From positions 280,426 through 344,425 of the forward strand of contig WTPW01000158.1 of NCBI GenBank assembly GCA_009809945.1: a stretch of DNA of 64,000 nucleotides, read 5' to 3'. Shown piece by piece: positions 32,600-44,779 of this stretch. The notes under the pieces were generated by a model, which was given only the letters and a program-made list of their open reading frames with translations, was not told where the DNA came from and made no database searches. Position 1 is the stretch's first letter. The number at the start of each line of letters is the position of its first letter. This DNA is from Gigaspora margarita. Its lineage: Eukaryota > Glomeromycota > Glomeromycetes > Diversisporales > Gigasporaceae. The position numbers and the translations under genes were made by a program.

Positions 32600-35257
32600 A
32601 TGTCTATAGAAGTAAATTATAATAATCATGAACTTAAGGATAAATTTAAGTCCTATAAAGAATTATTCTGGTTATCCTATGAAAAAAGAAATGGAGTCAA
32701 CTTTGAATTTTGTAAAGCATCAGCCGATTTTGGTGATCCACAAGGAGCATTTAAAGTTGGTTATTGCTATGAAAAAGGAATTGGAGTCAAGAAAAATAAA
32801 CATAAAGCCTTTGAATTTTATAAAAAATCAGCCGACTTGGGTGTTCCACAAGGAGCATTTAATGCTGGTTATTGTTATGAAAAAGGTATTGGAGTCGAGA
32901 AAAATGAATATAAAGCTTTTGAATTTTATAAAACATTTACCGACCTGTGTGATGCCCAAAGAGTATTTAATGTTGATAATTGGAATATAAGGGGAATCAG
33001 AGTCGATAAATATGAAGATAAAAGATCTTAAATTTTATAAAAACCTGGAGGTTGCTCAAGTAGCATTTAAAGTTGGTTATTGTTATGAAAAAGGAATTAA
33101 AGTCGAGAAAAATGAGTATAGGGCCTTCGAATTTTATAAAAAATCAGCCAACCTGGGTGCTGCACAAGGCGCATTTAATGTTGGTTATTGTTATGAAAAA
33201 GGAATTGGAGTCAAGAAAAATAAACATAAAGCCTTTGAATATTATAAAAGATTTACCGGCCTGTGTGATGCCCAGAGAGTATTTAATGTTGATTATTGGT
33301 ATAAAAAGGGAGTCGGAGTCGATAAATATGAATATAAAGACTGTGCCGCTTATGGGGCATTTAATGTTGGTTATTGCTATGAAAAAGGAATTGGAGTCGA
33401 GAAAAATGAACATAAAGCCTTTGAATTTTATAAAAAATCAGCCGANNNNNNNNNNNNNNNNNNNNNNNNNNNNNNNNNNNNNNNNNNNNNNNNNNNNNNN
33501 NNNNNNNNNNNNNNNNNNNNNNNNNNNNNNNNNNNNNNNNNNNNNNNNNNNNNNNNNNNNNNNNNNNNNNNNNNNNNNNNNNNNNNNNNNNNNNNNNNGT
33601 TATTGTTATGAAAAAGGAATTGGAGTCGAGAAAAATGAACATAAAGCCTTTGAATTTTATAAAAAATCAGCCGACTTGGGTGTTGCACAGGGAGCATTTA
33701 ATGTTGGTTATAACTATGAAAAAGGAATTGGAGTCGTGAAAAATGAACATAAAGCCTTTGAATATTATAAAAAATCAGCCGACTTGGGTGTTGCACAAGG
33801 AGCATTTAATGTTGGTTATTGTTATGAAAAAGGAATTGGAGTCAAGAAAAATGAACATAAACCTTTGAATATTATAAAACATTTACCGATCTGTGCGATG
33901 CCCAGAGAGTATTTAATGTTAATAATTGGTATGTAAGGGTAATCGAAGCCGATAAATATGAGCATAAAGAATTTAAGTTTTATAAAAAATCTGTCGATAT
34001 GAATGTTGCTCAAGGAGCATTTAATGTTGGTTATTGTTATGAAAAAGGTATTGGAGTCGAGAAAAATAAATGTATAGCCTTTGAATATTATAAAAAGTCA
34101 GCCGACATGGGTGCTGCACAAGGAGCATTTAATGTTGGTTATTGTTATCAAAAAGGAATTGGAGTCGAGGAAAATTGGCATAAAGCTTTTGAATTTTATA
34201 AAAAATTTGCCGACTTGTGTGATGCCCAGAGAGTATTTAATGTTGATGATTGGTATAAAAAGGGAGTCGAAGTCGATGAATATGAATATAAAGACTGCGC
34301 TGCATATGGCCTTTTAATGTTGGTTATTGCTATGAAAAAGGAATTGGAGTCGAGAAAAATGAACATAAAGCCTTTGAATTTTATAAAAAATCAGCCGACT
34401 TGAATGTTGCACAAGGTGCATTTAATGTTGGTTATTGTTATGAAAACGGAATTGGAGTCGAGAAAAATGAACATAAAGCCTTTGAATTTTATAAAAAATC
34501 AGCCGACTTGAATGTTGCACAAGGTGCATTTAATGTTGGTTATTTTTATGAAAAAGGAATTGGAGACGAGAAAAATGAACATAAAGCCTTAGAATTTTAT
34601 AAAAAATCAGCCGACTTGGGTGTTGCACAGGGAATATTTAAAGTTGGTTATAACTGTGAAAAAGGAATTGGAGTCGTGAAAAATGAACATAAAGCCTTTG
34701 AATTTTATAAAAAATCAGCCGACTTGGGTGTTGCACAAGGAGCATTTAATGTTGGTCATTGCTATGAAAAAAGAATTGGAGTCGAGAAAGATGAACATAA
34801 AGCCTTAGAATTTTATAAAAAATCCGCCGACTCGGGTGATGCACGAGGACTATTTAATATTGGTTACTGCTATGAAAAAGGAATCGGAATTGAAAAGGAC
34901 GAAATTAAAGCCTTTGAATATTATCAGAAATCTGCTGTCATGGGCATTGTTGAAGGAATACAGAGTGTTGGTATCTGTTATGAATACGGAATCGGTGTCA
35001 AAGATGATGCAAAAAAAGCCTTTGAATATTATCTTGAATCTGCCAGCCTAGGTCATGTTAATGGAATATTTAATATTGGTTTTTGCTATCATTATGGAAT
35101 TGGAGTTCCAAAGGACGAAAAGAAAGCATTTGAATATTATCAAAAATCCTCTGATCTGGGTCATATTGGCGGAAGGTCTTCTGTTGCTCATTGTTATCGT
35201 AACGGAATCGGAGTGAAGAGAGATCTAACAAAATCGAACCACTGGTATCAAAGGTAA
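32600..35257 (+). CDS. Sel1-repeat array protein with frame breaks
   Basis: The ATG at 32600 starts a protein of about 24 Sel1-like units with a 36-residue (108-bp) period, consensus GAFNVGYCYEKGIGVEKNEH then KAFEFYKKSADL. The last four or five units near the stop at 35255-35257 are more divergent. A variant unit, LCDAQRVFNVDxW, appears at about 32946, 33262, 33889 and 34214, so the array has a higher-order repeat of roughly three or six units. The frame changes at about 33025, inside the N gap, at 33869 (AAAGCC to AAACC) and at 34311, so as sequenced it is not a single ORF; homogenised repeats are hard to assemble, so this may be artefact. Sel1 solenoids scaffold signalling complexes. The kinase gene downstream is on the same strand, but splice phases do not join the two. 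Confidence 0.75.
33446..33598. other. Assembly gap in the Sel1 array (153 N)
   Basis: The spacing of flanking units suggests one to two 108-bp units are hidden, with the size uncertain because repeats this similar collapse in assembly. Confidence 0.95.
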
Positions 35258-35432
35258 AAAATAGAGGTGTTTTTTTATTTATATATTTAATAAATATATT
35301 TATTTTAATAAATAATTCAAATTATTAGTGTAAAAAAATCTATAATAAACAATGATTCATATTTAACAGGTAATTTATGTTGTTAATTGTCAGTGTCTGA
35401 ACATTTTCTTAATATCATTTATTTTCTTTTAG

Positions 35433-36490
35433 TTCAAAATAGATTTTGTTTTGGAAATTCTTGCCTTGATGATGAATTGAAAAAATTGTTTTTCAAAAAT
35501 AATTATCAAACTCCAATAGTTCCTTATAGAGAATTTGAAAATATTTATGAAATAGGTAAAGGCGGATTCGCAACGGTATACCGTGCGCGTTGGTTTGCTA
35601 AAAATAGAAATTTAAACACAACTGTCGCGCTCAAAAAACTCAATTCAAGTAATCGTAAGGAACTTATTAAAGAATTAAGGATATATTGTGAAATTGGAGA
35701 TGTGGATCCATCCTTTTTAAAGTGTTTTGGAATTTCTACGGATAAAAATAGAAATTATATACTTGTTTTGGAATATGCCAGGAAGACATCATTGAGTAAA
35801 AATCTTCGCGATGTATCACAAATGGACTGGGGGAAAAAGTTAAAGTTGTTACACTGCATAACTTCCGATCTTAAAGCAATCCATTCTCAAGGATACATTC
35901 ACCGAGATTTACATAGTGGCAACATTTTACAAGATGATATAGATAATGCATATATTGCAGATTTAGGACTTTCACCATCTACAGAAAATAATGAGCTCGT
36001 TGGTGTCTTACCATACATTGCTCCAGAAATTTTGTTACGTAAGGAGCATACTCAGTCTGCAGATATTTACTCATTAGGAATTATCATGATTGAAATATCA
36101 AATGGACAAAGGCCTTTTGACGGGCGCGCATTTGACTGTAGCCTTTCATTAGATATATGCAATGGATTGCGTCCAGAATTCTCACCTGGGACACCCAAAT
36201 GTTATATTGAATTAGCAATGCAATGCATGAATAATGATCCAAAAAAGAGACCCATTATTATAGATATTTTAAGTGAACTTGATGAATGGAATCAAAGCTT
36301 GGAAAATTCGGATGAAAATGAAGTTAAGAAGCAATTTTCAGAAGCAGATAAAACAATCAGTGAATTACCAATCATCGCGCAAAAACACCCTGATTGCATG
36401 TACAATTCAAGGCCAATCAACACGCGAGAAATATCGGAGGTGTTCATGAATTCAAATTTGCAATATTTAAATCTCTTTGATTATGTGTGA
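35433..36490 (+). CDS. Tyrosine-kinase-like (TKL) protein kinase, catalytic residues intact
   Basis: The coding exon opens after an AG acceptor at 35431-35432 and ends at TGA 36488-36490. There is no in-frame ATG near the start, so at least one 5' exon is missing. All catalytic marks are present: glycine loop IGKGGFATVY (about 35550), VALKKL lysine, the alpha-C Glu in IKELRIY, HRDLHSGNIL, ADLGLS (the DLG form common in this fungal family), IAPEIL, ADIYSLGIIMIEI, and NDPKKRP in helix H. The tail after the kinase domain is about 75 residues with CMYNSRPINTREISE, the form usual in glomeromycotan kinases. It probably phosphorylates Ser/Thr in a cytoplasmic signalling role. It follows the Sel1 array by 175 bp. 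Confidence 0.85.
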
Positions 36491-37386
36491 TTTATTATAA
36501 TATTTTTGGGACAGAATTTATACCTGTGAAATATTCCTATAAAACTTTTGCAAATATATAATACAAGGAATTAATTTGGTGCTTTCAAATTATTGTTATC
36601 GTCAGATCTGTAAAATTTGTTTAAAAGAAATTTTCATTTATACACGGAATGTTATATAAAGTTAAAATTGTAAACCATAAATTAAATCTGATTTAAGGTT
36701 AAGGTTAGCTTTAGAGTTATAAATGGTTATAATTTATCTTAAAATTTTATGAGGAATATTTTTTGTTAGAACACTAAAAACTATTTTATTATTAGAATTT
36801 TGGGATAAAAATACTAGTGTCCTAATAGAAATTATCTTTTAAAATTTAAAAATTCCTTGTCTAATTCCAATTATCTAGTATAATATCTGTTAATGTACTA
36901 GATCTTGCTTAGTTTAACCAAGTGACTATAAAAATTTTCTGATTTGTTTTTATTTTTCTTAAAAATCAATCCGTATTACTAGATACCGCCAGTTTTGAAA
37001 TCAAATTGTTTTGATAGATTAATAAAGTTATTATCGAGCTTTTCAAATTAGTGAACTAAATTTTATGCATCACCCAATTATTATTATCGCCCTGAAGGCC
37101 TGTTACATTCAAAGATTAATTTTTTAATTTGTATGAAATAAATCTAGTAAACGCAATTATTAGTAATAATTTTTTCGCAAAAATTGTACAAATGTGCAAA
37201 ACATTAGAAGCTAAAAGTGTCGCCGTTACTTTATAGTAATAGATCATTATAGTAAATAATATACCCACGATTTACGAAATCTTATGAAAGCATAACAACT
37301 TTGAAATTCGAAAAGTAATTTATAAGTTTTATTTTGAAGTACTGAATTTGCATATAATATTATTCTATAATAAATTTATGTAACAT
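36491..37386. other. Intergenic interval, nothing recognised
   Basis: AT-rich sequence downstream of the kinase with no open frame, RNA gene or clear repeat. Confidence 0.5.
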
Positions 37387-38612
37387 AATTAAAGGACTTT
37401 TTCTAAACCGCACCTATGGTGTTTACACCTATGTATATATTGTCTGAAAAACTGGCTAGTATAGATGCGATCTGTATCCGTTTTTTATATATAAACACCC
37501 GGTTTGAATCGGTTGTTATATTTCAAAAACGGAAACGGATCACATCTATAGTTAATTTATGTGAGGTGACTTAAATAAAAATGTTCTATGCCTCCAGAAA
37601 TCCTTTCCAAACCATAAAAGTAACCTAATGTGTTAAAAAATTTTATATGCAAGGTTTATAAAAACTTAGAAAAATCTAAAGGATATAATAAAAATATATA
37701 ATAAGTCAAAACCACCATAGACGCGCGTGCGTTCTATAATAAATGAATTAAAAGTAAAAAAAATTTTAAATTAATAAACTTAATTAAAAATGCACTTCAA
37801 GGTAAATTTGCAAAAACTGAAACAGAAACAAAAATTGATTAATTAAATAACAGCGTTTATGAAAGTAACTAAGTGTGCCCACAAAATTCCTCAAAATCAT
37901 ACCTTATCTAGGACGCTCATAGGATCCTTCTGCATTCAAATGTTTGTCTAATGAAAATTCGCACAGATTTCAATGTTTGTCTGTATATTTACTATGAATC
38001 GTATATAAGAGTATTCATAACTTGAATGAAAAAAAATACATTAGGCATTATTACATTCTTGAATAAATTCCGTATTATTGTATTACCATTATCAAATTTT
38101 ATCGTTATTGTAATCATTGAAAAAATTTAAGATTCACAGACGTTTTTAGGAAAATGTAATGTATATTGATATCTAAAATCTTAATAGCAACACTATTCAA
38201 GCTTGAGTTATGTACCTTCAAACTATCAAGATTTTTTGAATTGAATTCAACATAACAATGTTTGAACTATTATATGAGTCGTCTGCATATCATTATTGAA
38301 TAACGATAAATTTATTTTTTGAAATGACTAATACCTTGAAGTTGATCCATTTGAACTGATAAATCATAATTGAGTCAATTTGCTCTTTTTTTGTTTATTA
38401 TTATGGACGAAAAAAACATTATGTACGTTTAATTAAATTGCGGTACAGAATAATTAGTGGTTACTATTTTAGCAAAATAGGGAATTTTTGAATTGTTTCA
38501 TATATTCATCATTACAAAATATATATAAAATGTGTCTGAAAACACTTAGCAAGAGAATGCTTAACTTCTATGCTAATTCTTGAAACTCTAGCAATTTGAA
38601 AAAATTATATTC
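37387..38612. repeat. Segmental duplication, copy B
   Basis: Collinear with 24656-26285 (copy A) from the shared GACTTTTTCTAAA start to the shared AATTTGAAAAAATTATAT end. It lacks the MITE found in copy A and shows that element's empty site. Confidence 0.85.
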
Positions 38613-38699
38613 TTTACGATTATCAGAAAGAGTCCATCTAAACTATTTAATTTTTTTTCTCAAAAAAAAAAAAAAAATAAGCATCATTCTCACATAAAA

Positions 38700-38957
38700 T
38701 GAGACTACAATACGTCCTTTAACGGATCGTCTTGATAATATAGATGATGATATTTCATCTGATGACACATGTGTATATACGTGGATCGTAAAATAATTCC
38801 TACTCCAAATATACCAGGTATTTTAGCTTAAACTTTTGATAGTTCTTCAGCTGTTGATTTTTAATACCTAAAATGCCGAAACTTTACAAGAAGAAGATTG
38901 GGGTGCAAGTAGTGACTTTATTAATCCTCCAGAAGCATGCATGGTCTTATTTACGAC
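38700..38957 (+). pseudogene. Coding relic interrupted by a hAT element
   Basis: Protein-like text (for example ETLQEEDWGASSDFINPPEA near 38880) runs to the 8-bp target site at 38950 and seems to continue beyond the element at 40615-40700. Stops are present on both sides. No family recognised. Confidence 0.35.
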
Positions 38958-40606
38958 CAGTGTTAGAAATCTGTTTTGAAATTTAAGTTCTCATGAGAAC
39001 ATATTTATTTAATTTAATGTTCTCAAAAAATTTTTTATGTTCTCAAATAAAAAAAAATTTTTCTTTCTCTCCTTCTTCTTCTCTTTCTCTCTTTCTCTCT
39101 CTCTCTTTCTCTTTTCTTTTTTCTCTTATTCTCTCTTTTTCACACTCACTTTCTTTTTTTGCATTTATTTTTTTTTTTTTATTCTCTCTCTTAACTTATA
39201 CTTTAGACTTCTTTTATTTATTTTTTAATGTTTATTTTTAATTAATATATTTAAAAAATTATTAATAGTAAAATAATAAAGAATATAATTTATTTAACTA
39301 AAATTCATAAGCAAAGCTAAATTATTTAAAAAAAAATAAACCTATTATTTATATACAGTCAGACCTCTCTAAATGCATGGCGAAGGGCCGATAGAAAACC
39401 TTGCATTTAGAGAGGTATGCATTTAGGGAGGTAAAAATCTATAAGTAACATATGAGTTGGGACCAAGTTGAGTCATGCATTTAGAGAGTTATGCATTTAG
39501 AGAGGTTGCATTTAGGGAGGTCTGACTGTATTTTTTTAAAAAAAATTTAATATTTTAGACTTTATATAATGTTGGAGATGTTATTGGTTTAATCCAGCTT
39601 GTATATTTAGTTTTTAGATAAGCCTTTAATGTTTGTTAAATATTTAAATAAATAAATAAATATAGTAAATATAATATATTATTCTTCTTCACTATAGTGA
39701 ATTTATTGAATTTATAAATTCAAAAGATTTTTAATATAAATTTTAAAATATAGCACTAAAGTTTAAAATTATAATAACTGAAGATTTGCTAAGTAATTTT
39801 CTTTTAAAAAATTTATGTTATCATCAAAATGAGCTTAGCTTTCTGAAAACTTATATTAAATTTTAATTTAATTGGTATTTAATATAATAATATTATATGT
39901 ACCAGTATATCAACGTTTGTACATACTGGACAGCATAAGATATCTACTCTATTTATATAGGGCACAAATTTTGATTCTTAAATAATCAATTCAGATTGAC
40001 TAATTTTGATGCAATTGATTCAAATTGATCAATTAAATATATATATTTTCTTTTTTTTTTTTGTATTAAATGCCAATTTTTAAAATTATTACAAACTTTA
40101 ACTTAAATCACTTCTTTAAAATAAAAAGTAATAAAAATCCTTTGACAGAAATGTAGTTTAGCAAAAAAATCTATCAATTTGTCAAAGGGTTTTTTGATTT
40201 AACTTGTTTTAAAAAAGTTATAATAATTTAAAGTTATATTGATAAAAGTGGATACATTTTGCTACCCAGTACAGTAGAATAATGTAGCTATGCAACTATA
40301 TTACACCAAAACTGGGAATAGATAACCCAATAAATTATATTATCCAAAATCTTTCTGTAATTCAAAAACACTAAATTGTCTTCTATTTCAACAACTAACA
40401 ATTAAATATTTATGAACTTAATTATTTAAACTACTATATAAATAAAATAATTTTTTATTACTTTATATATTTACATAGAGAACATATTTTTCAAACTTAA
40501 TGTTCTCAAAAAAAATTTAATAGAGAACATCTTAAATTTTGTAAATGTTCTCAAATTAAAAGTGATGTTCTCATTAGAACATGAGAACATAAGATTTCCA
40601 ACACTG
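38958..40606. mobile_element. Non-autonomous hAT element, 1.65 kb
   Basis: Termini CAGTGTTAGAAATC and CAGTGTTGGAAATC (from the right), continuing with repeated GTTCTCATGAGAACAT-type words at both ends. The flanks TTTACGAC (38950-38957) and TTCACGAC (40607-40614) match at seven of eight bases. The interior is very AT-rich with a CT tract at 39060-39200 and a nested pogo MITE; no transposase. Confidence 0.85.
39356..39528. mobile_element. Pogo-like MITE nested in the hAT element
   Basis: TA-flanked, 173 bp, termini CAGTCAGACCTCTCTAAATG and CAGTCAGACCTCCCTAAATG. The interior repeats TGCATTTAGAGAGG. Confidence 0.9.
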
Positions 40607-40775
40607 TTCACGACCATCTATTCCTATATCTCCAATACCTTTGAAGTTTCGACATAATCTTTCAAATTCTTTACCTCCGTCCGCTATTCCAAAGTTTTTA
40701 TAGTAAGTATATAATACTGTATATTATTATTTTTTTTTTGTTTCACCGACCATATGCTTTATTCGTGTGATTGTT

Positions 40776-41640
40776 ATAATAGGTGCTACGGCTGAGGGGA
40801 GTTAGAGGGAAAGTTGCAATGAAGACTTTGACCTAAATAATGATGAATTAAACATTCCTAATTCGGTTGAACAAGCTTAATTCTCTTTGAGGATGGAAAT
40901 CACTAATATTAGAGAATTTATTTTTCGTAATCATTATTGTCCAAAAGATATTATTATTATTATTAAACCCAATTTCTATTCTATACGTATTCATATCATT
41001 TTTTTTATTTTTAATAGAATTAAGAATTTTACGTAATAAAAACCAATTCCTTGCAGCAACTGTTCAATAAAAGTTTACAAGAAATGGTCAAACGGCTTCA
41101 TTAAATTTAAAAGAAAAGAGTAAAAAGTATAAAGATTTAAGAATCTCAATTTAAACAATGCTGCTGTTATAATTGATTTTTCTGATGCAGCAAAAGATAG
41201 GAAAAAGTTATTAAAAAAAAAACCTTCAAAACATACATGCAAGTATTAAAAAGGATTATAGTAGAAGAATTAGGCTCAAGATGTGATGTTTATGGATGAC
41301 GATGGCAAAGATAGTATTAATAACGATGATTCCAGACAAAAAGTAAACTATAGAATAAGTGCTGAAGTAATGCCAAGTTTGATCAATTATTCAAAAAAAT
41401 TTCAGGACCGATTATCTCAATATTTTCTTGTTATCTGGCATGATGTGAAGGATATATGGGTATTTGGCTGGATGATAGCAAAAGCACGTGGCCGAAGGCC
41501 ACGTGCGTTGCTATCATCCTATACATCATGTCAGATAACTAGTTTATCCAGCAGGTATGACGTATACACTGACGGAACCATATTATTGCCCAAATAAACT
41601 CTCTTTGATTAATAATAAGTATTGATAATTCGAATGATGG
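40776..41640 (+). pseudogene. Coding relics around a long hairpin
   Basis: Several plus-strand stretches read as protein (EITNIREFIFRNHYCP near 40880; MFMDDDGKDSINND then a Ser/Lys-rich run from 41283) but with stops between. The hairpin at 41430-41539 lies within the last one. Family unknown. Confidence 0.3.
41430..41539. repeat. Near-perfect long hairpin
   Basis: Palindrome centred on CACGTGGCCGAAGGCCACGTG near 41497, arms GATGATAGCAA-type and then TTATCTGRCATGATGT. The left arm has about 20 extra bases, otherwise the arms match closely. Same design as the hairpin at 5009-5143 but different sequence. Confidence 0.8.
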
Positions 41641-41674
41641 ATATATAATGATAAAAGAGCGATTGTGTTTTGAT

Positions 41675-42121
41675 TCAACTCTTTTTTTCTTTTAATACAA
41701 CAATATCATCCAATAAATTACCAACTGACGAAGACGTTTCAGAACAATTAAAAATTTTGCGAGCTCATAATACAGATAAATGTATGACAAAAGGCTATGA
41801 GCAGTTGACAGATATAGGGACGAATCGAGATATGAAAAATTATTTGAAAACATATCTGTAATTACTGAACTTGAGGTTTTTCTCTGCAAGTTTATCACGT
41901 GGTTAAAACGAATAGACGGGAAAGAATATAAAGCTGAAAGTATGTCGACCTTTAAGTCTCGAATTTCAAAATTATCAGGCCAACGACCCCTCTTAAAATC
42001 TATCTCTAATCAGGCGGCACCATATTTTATACCGACTTTTCATGATATTAAACGATTTAATGAATCTTTACCCGAATCCAATAAACAAGAAATACATTAC
42101 CATTTCCATTATCATTTTTAA
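41675..42121 (+). pseudogene. Fragment resembling the N-terminal part of Crypton-type genes
   Basis: Two overlapping frames: one ends KNYLKTYL at 41861, the next continues with ITELEVFLCKFITWLKR and KEYKAESMSTFKSRISKL to a stop at 42121. The helical FLxxFxxWLKRxDGKEY-x-MSTFxS pattern is like the core-binding region in Crypton/tyrosine-recombinase-related fungal proteins. The catalytic part is absent. Identification is tentative. Confidence 0.35.
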
Positions 42122-42302
42122 TGTATATTAAAATGTATATTTAAAACATTTATGTAATTACTACAATATAATAATTTTAAAATCCGATATATTAATATAG
42201 AATTTTAAAATATTAAAACTTCTAAATATCACATGATTTTAATAATAACCTGCGGCAATAATATGGAATTTTTTCCGTCAGTGTTTACATAGTACCTACC
42301 GG

Positions 42303-42500
42303 ATAAGAAGATAAATTGGGTGCTTTGGCATCATCAAAATCTTTTTTATTATACAATAGCTTTTTAGATCTTGACATTGAACATTTTAAAAAATATGAGT
42401 AAATAGATGTAAATTGAGGAGTCTAAAAAATATATGTTTTTTATCATATTATAATTGTAGATATTATTTTATAGTGCTATAGATTATAGTACTATTTAAA
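42303..42500 (-). repeat. Degraded second copy of the 8.9-kb repeat unit
   Basis: Matches 8917-9050: both hold a TTTGGCATC-TCAAAATC word, then an ACAATAGCT word, then GAGTCTAAAAAATATATGTT-like flank. Here the corresponding reading frame contains stops. Confidence 0.6.
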
Positions 42501-42688
42501 AAAATCAATTTTTATTTTAACGAAAATTGTTTTAATTTGTATTTGCATATGAATAATTCTAAAGAGCATCAGTGAAGTTTAACATCATAAATAATTTTAT
42601 TAGTTAACTTTAAAGTTAAGTGTTTGTTATAAGTTAAGGCAAGTGTTAATATTAGAGGTCAAATTTTGAGTTAGTGTAAGGTTTTTGG

Positions 42689-42973
42689 TAGGGATGGATC
42701 GGTCCTGAAAAGACCAAATAAGGCCTGTCTTTTTAACTGGTCTTATGGTTAACCAGTCCTCATTTCTGAGACAAGTCCGGACCGGTCTTCATAAATAGCT
42801 AATTAAAATTCTTTAAAAAAAACCAAAAATTTGATAATCGTTCATTTCAGTTACCGATGAAATGTGATTTAATTCTCTCCATTAGCCGTTTTTGGGATCA
42901 GGACCGGACAAAAAGCATTAATTGGACCGGTCTTATTAGGATCGGACGAACTGGACGAACTTATCCATCTCTA
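42689..42973. mobile_element. hAT (Ac-like) MITE
   Basis: Termini TAGGGATGGATCGGTCC and TAGAGATGGATAAGTTC, repeated GGACCGG/CCGGTC words, and flanks GTTTTTGG and GTTTCTGG matching at seven of eight. TAGRGATG ends are typical of the Ac branch of hAT. 285 bp. Confidence 0.85.
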
Positions 42974-44265
42974 GTTTCTGGGGTTCTGAACATTTTTACT
43001 TAGAACACTAAGCATTAATTATGCAGCTGCGGTGGTGAACACCACTGATGCGCTTTAATATTTTTGTTTATTAAAATATAACTTAATATATAATTTCCAA
43101 AGGTATAGCGTATAAATACTGTGTCACTGTTAATGAAAATAACCAATAATAGATAGATACATTACATTCATTATTGTGTTCTTAAATCCTACACTATAAA
43201 AATTTTTTTGATTGTTCTCTCATGACACAACTGAGCATAGCTTCACTTGTTGCATTTCATATTGCTACAAATATATGTACATGTATATGATCTTTTCCTT
43301 CAATATCAACTATAGAATAGATACAAGTCTTTCGATAGCTTAGAAAATTTATATTGGGTGTTTAAATGTACTAAGAATTTAAACCTTTAATGTAATTTAA
43401 AGTTTGTTATCCGTACTTTTAAATCTCTTGTATTTTTATATGGATATAGCTTTATTTAATTAAGTAAACTGGGAATAATTTAAGAACACAATTGTCCAAT
43501 TGGAAGTTATATAAACGAATTTGAATACATACCAAGCACCGAACACGCTGGTCAAGATAAATTTGAACTACTCATATATGATATAGTTATATCTTGCAAC
43601 AAATGAGCATAAGCGTGAAATTTGTATTATTGGTAACCTTTCTAATTGTTTTTCCGAGGTTTTAAAGGTTACTTGATTTTCAAGGCAAATCATGTTGACA
43701 AAAAATGTCAAAGTTGTGAAAAATAAATTTATCAATAATATTAGTTTGCTGATGAAAAATCAAATACTGTTCAAAATGAACATTTTTGCACTCCAAAGAA
43801 ATATACAAAAAAAGCAACTCAAAAAAGATTAAGATTAAGCACAAATATTTCGATTAGTTGAAGTAATCACTACGGTAATACAGCCTATATGAAAAAAATG
43901 GAATAAACTATTTTCCACTAATTGGGTCGTACAGATCATGTGATATCTGATCAATCAACAATCGAACGATCATCCTCCTCATCCTCCAGCGGTCTTTTAA
44001 ATTTTTCGAACAACACTATTCATGCAAGTGTAACTTTTTTGAGATCTGATTGGCTAGCTTTGCATATGATGCATGAACTCATGACTTTGGCATCGGATAG
44101 GATAACGTGATCCTTTATCTCATATTCATGATGGTATAATTTTTAATAAGCCAATGCCGTTTATAATTACATCTCTGACAGGCCAATGTAAATTTTTACT
44201 AAATATTTGTGTCACATGGATATGGGAACCTATGCTGTTAATTAATTTTTATTCAAATATAACTA
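42974..44265. other. Gene-poor interval
   Basis: Only a faint coding-like relic at 43660-43850 (plus, with stops) stands out. The 62-codon frame at 43922-44110 has a run of serines and no family resemblance. Confidence 0.4.
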
Positions 44266-44315
44266 CCGTAAAATCTCGAAATAGCGGGCATGGGCGTTAT
44301 TTCGAGATTTTACGG
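44266..44315. mobile_element. 50-bp TA-flanked palindrome
   Basis: Perfect arms CCGTAAAATCTCGAAATA around a short loop, with TA at 44264-44265 and 44316-44317. It looks like a minimal Tc1/mariner-type MITE. Confidence 0.7.
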
Positions 44316-44779
44316 TAATCAAGAATATGTTCTATCCAGTTTTTGGAAATATTAACCAAATTTGACAAGTATAATCAAATATAATACAACTAAAAGATGA
44401 TTATCAAACTGTTATTACTATTTATGGCCTCTTCGTACTGAATTCTTTAATATTTCGTATCTAAAACAGGATTTAAGTGTGAAAAATTCCAGTGACCATT
44501 TGCATAATTGACAAGTCTGCAATTATGCGAAATTTCGGTTGTTTGCATGATTAATGTAGTAATATTATCGACATACAATAACTTATAATTAATTTATGAA
44601 TTAATAACATACATAAAATTGCAATCAAGGTTATAGGAATAAACTAGAAATACATATATGATATTGACAGTCTCTTGTGTGATATAATAATTCAGTTGTC
44701 ATCAATTTACGATACTAAATTCGATTTTCGCGCGTATATTATTAATTGGAATATCGACTAGAATAGTGGAGAAAATCTC

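Noticed and set aside
35253..35433. Fusion of the Sel1 array with the downstream kinase by splicing
   Set aside because: The donor at the Sel1 end and the acceptors before the kinase give incompatible phase or an immediate stop.
39000..39241. Open frames of Ser/Phe/Leu-rich protein
   Set aside because: They are translations of a CT-rich tract inside a hAT element, not genes.
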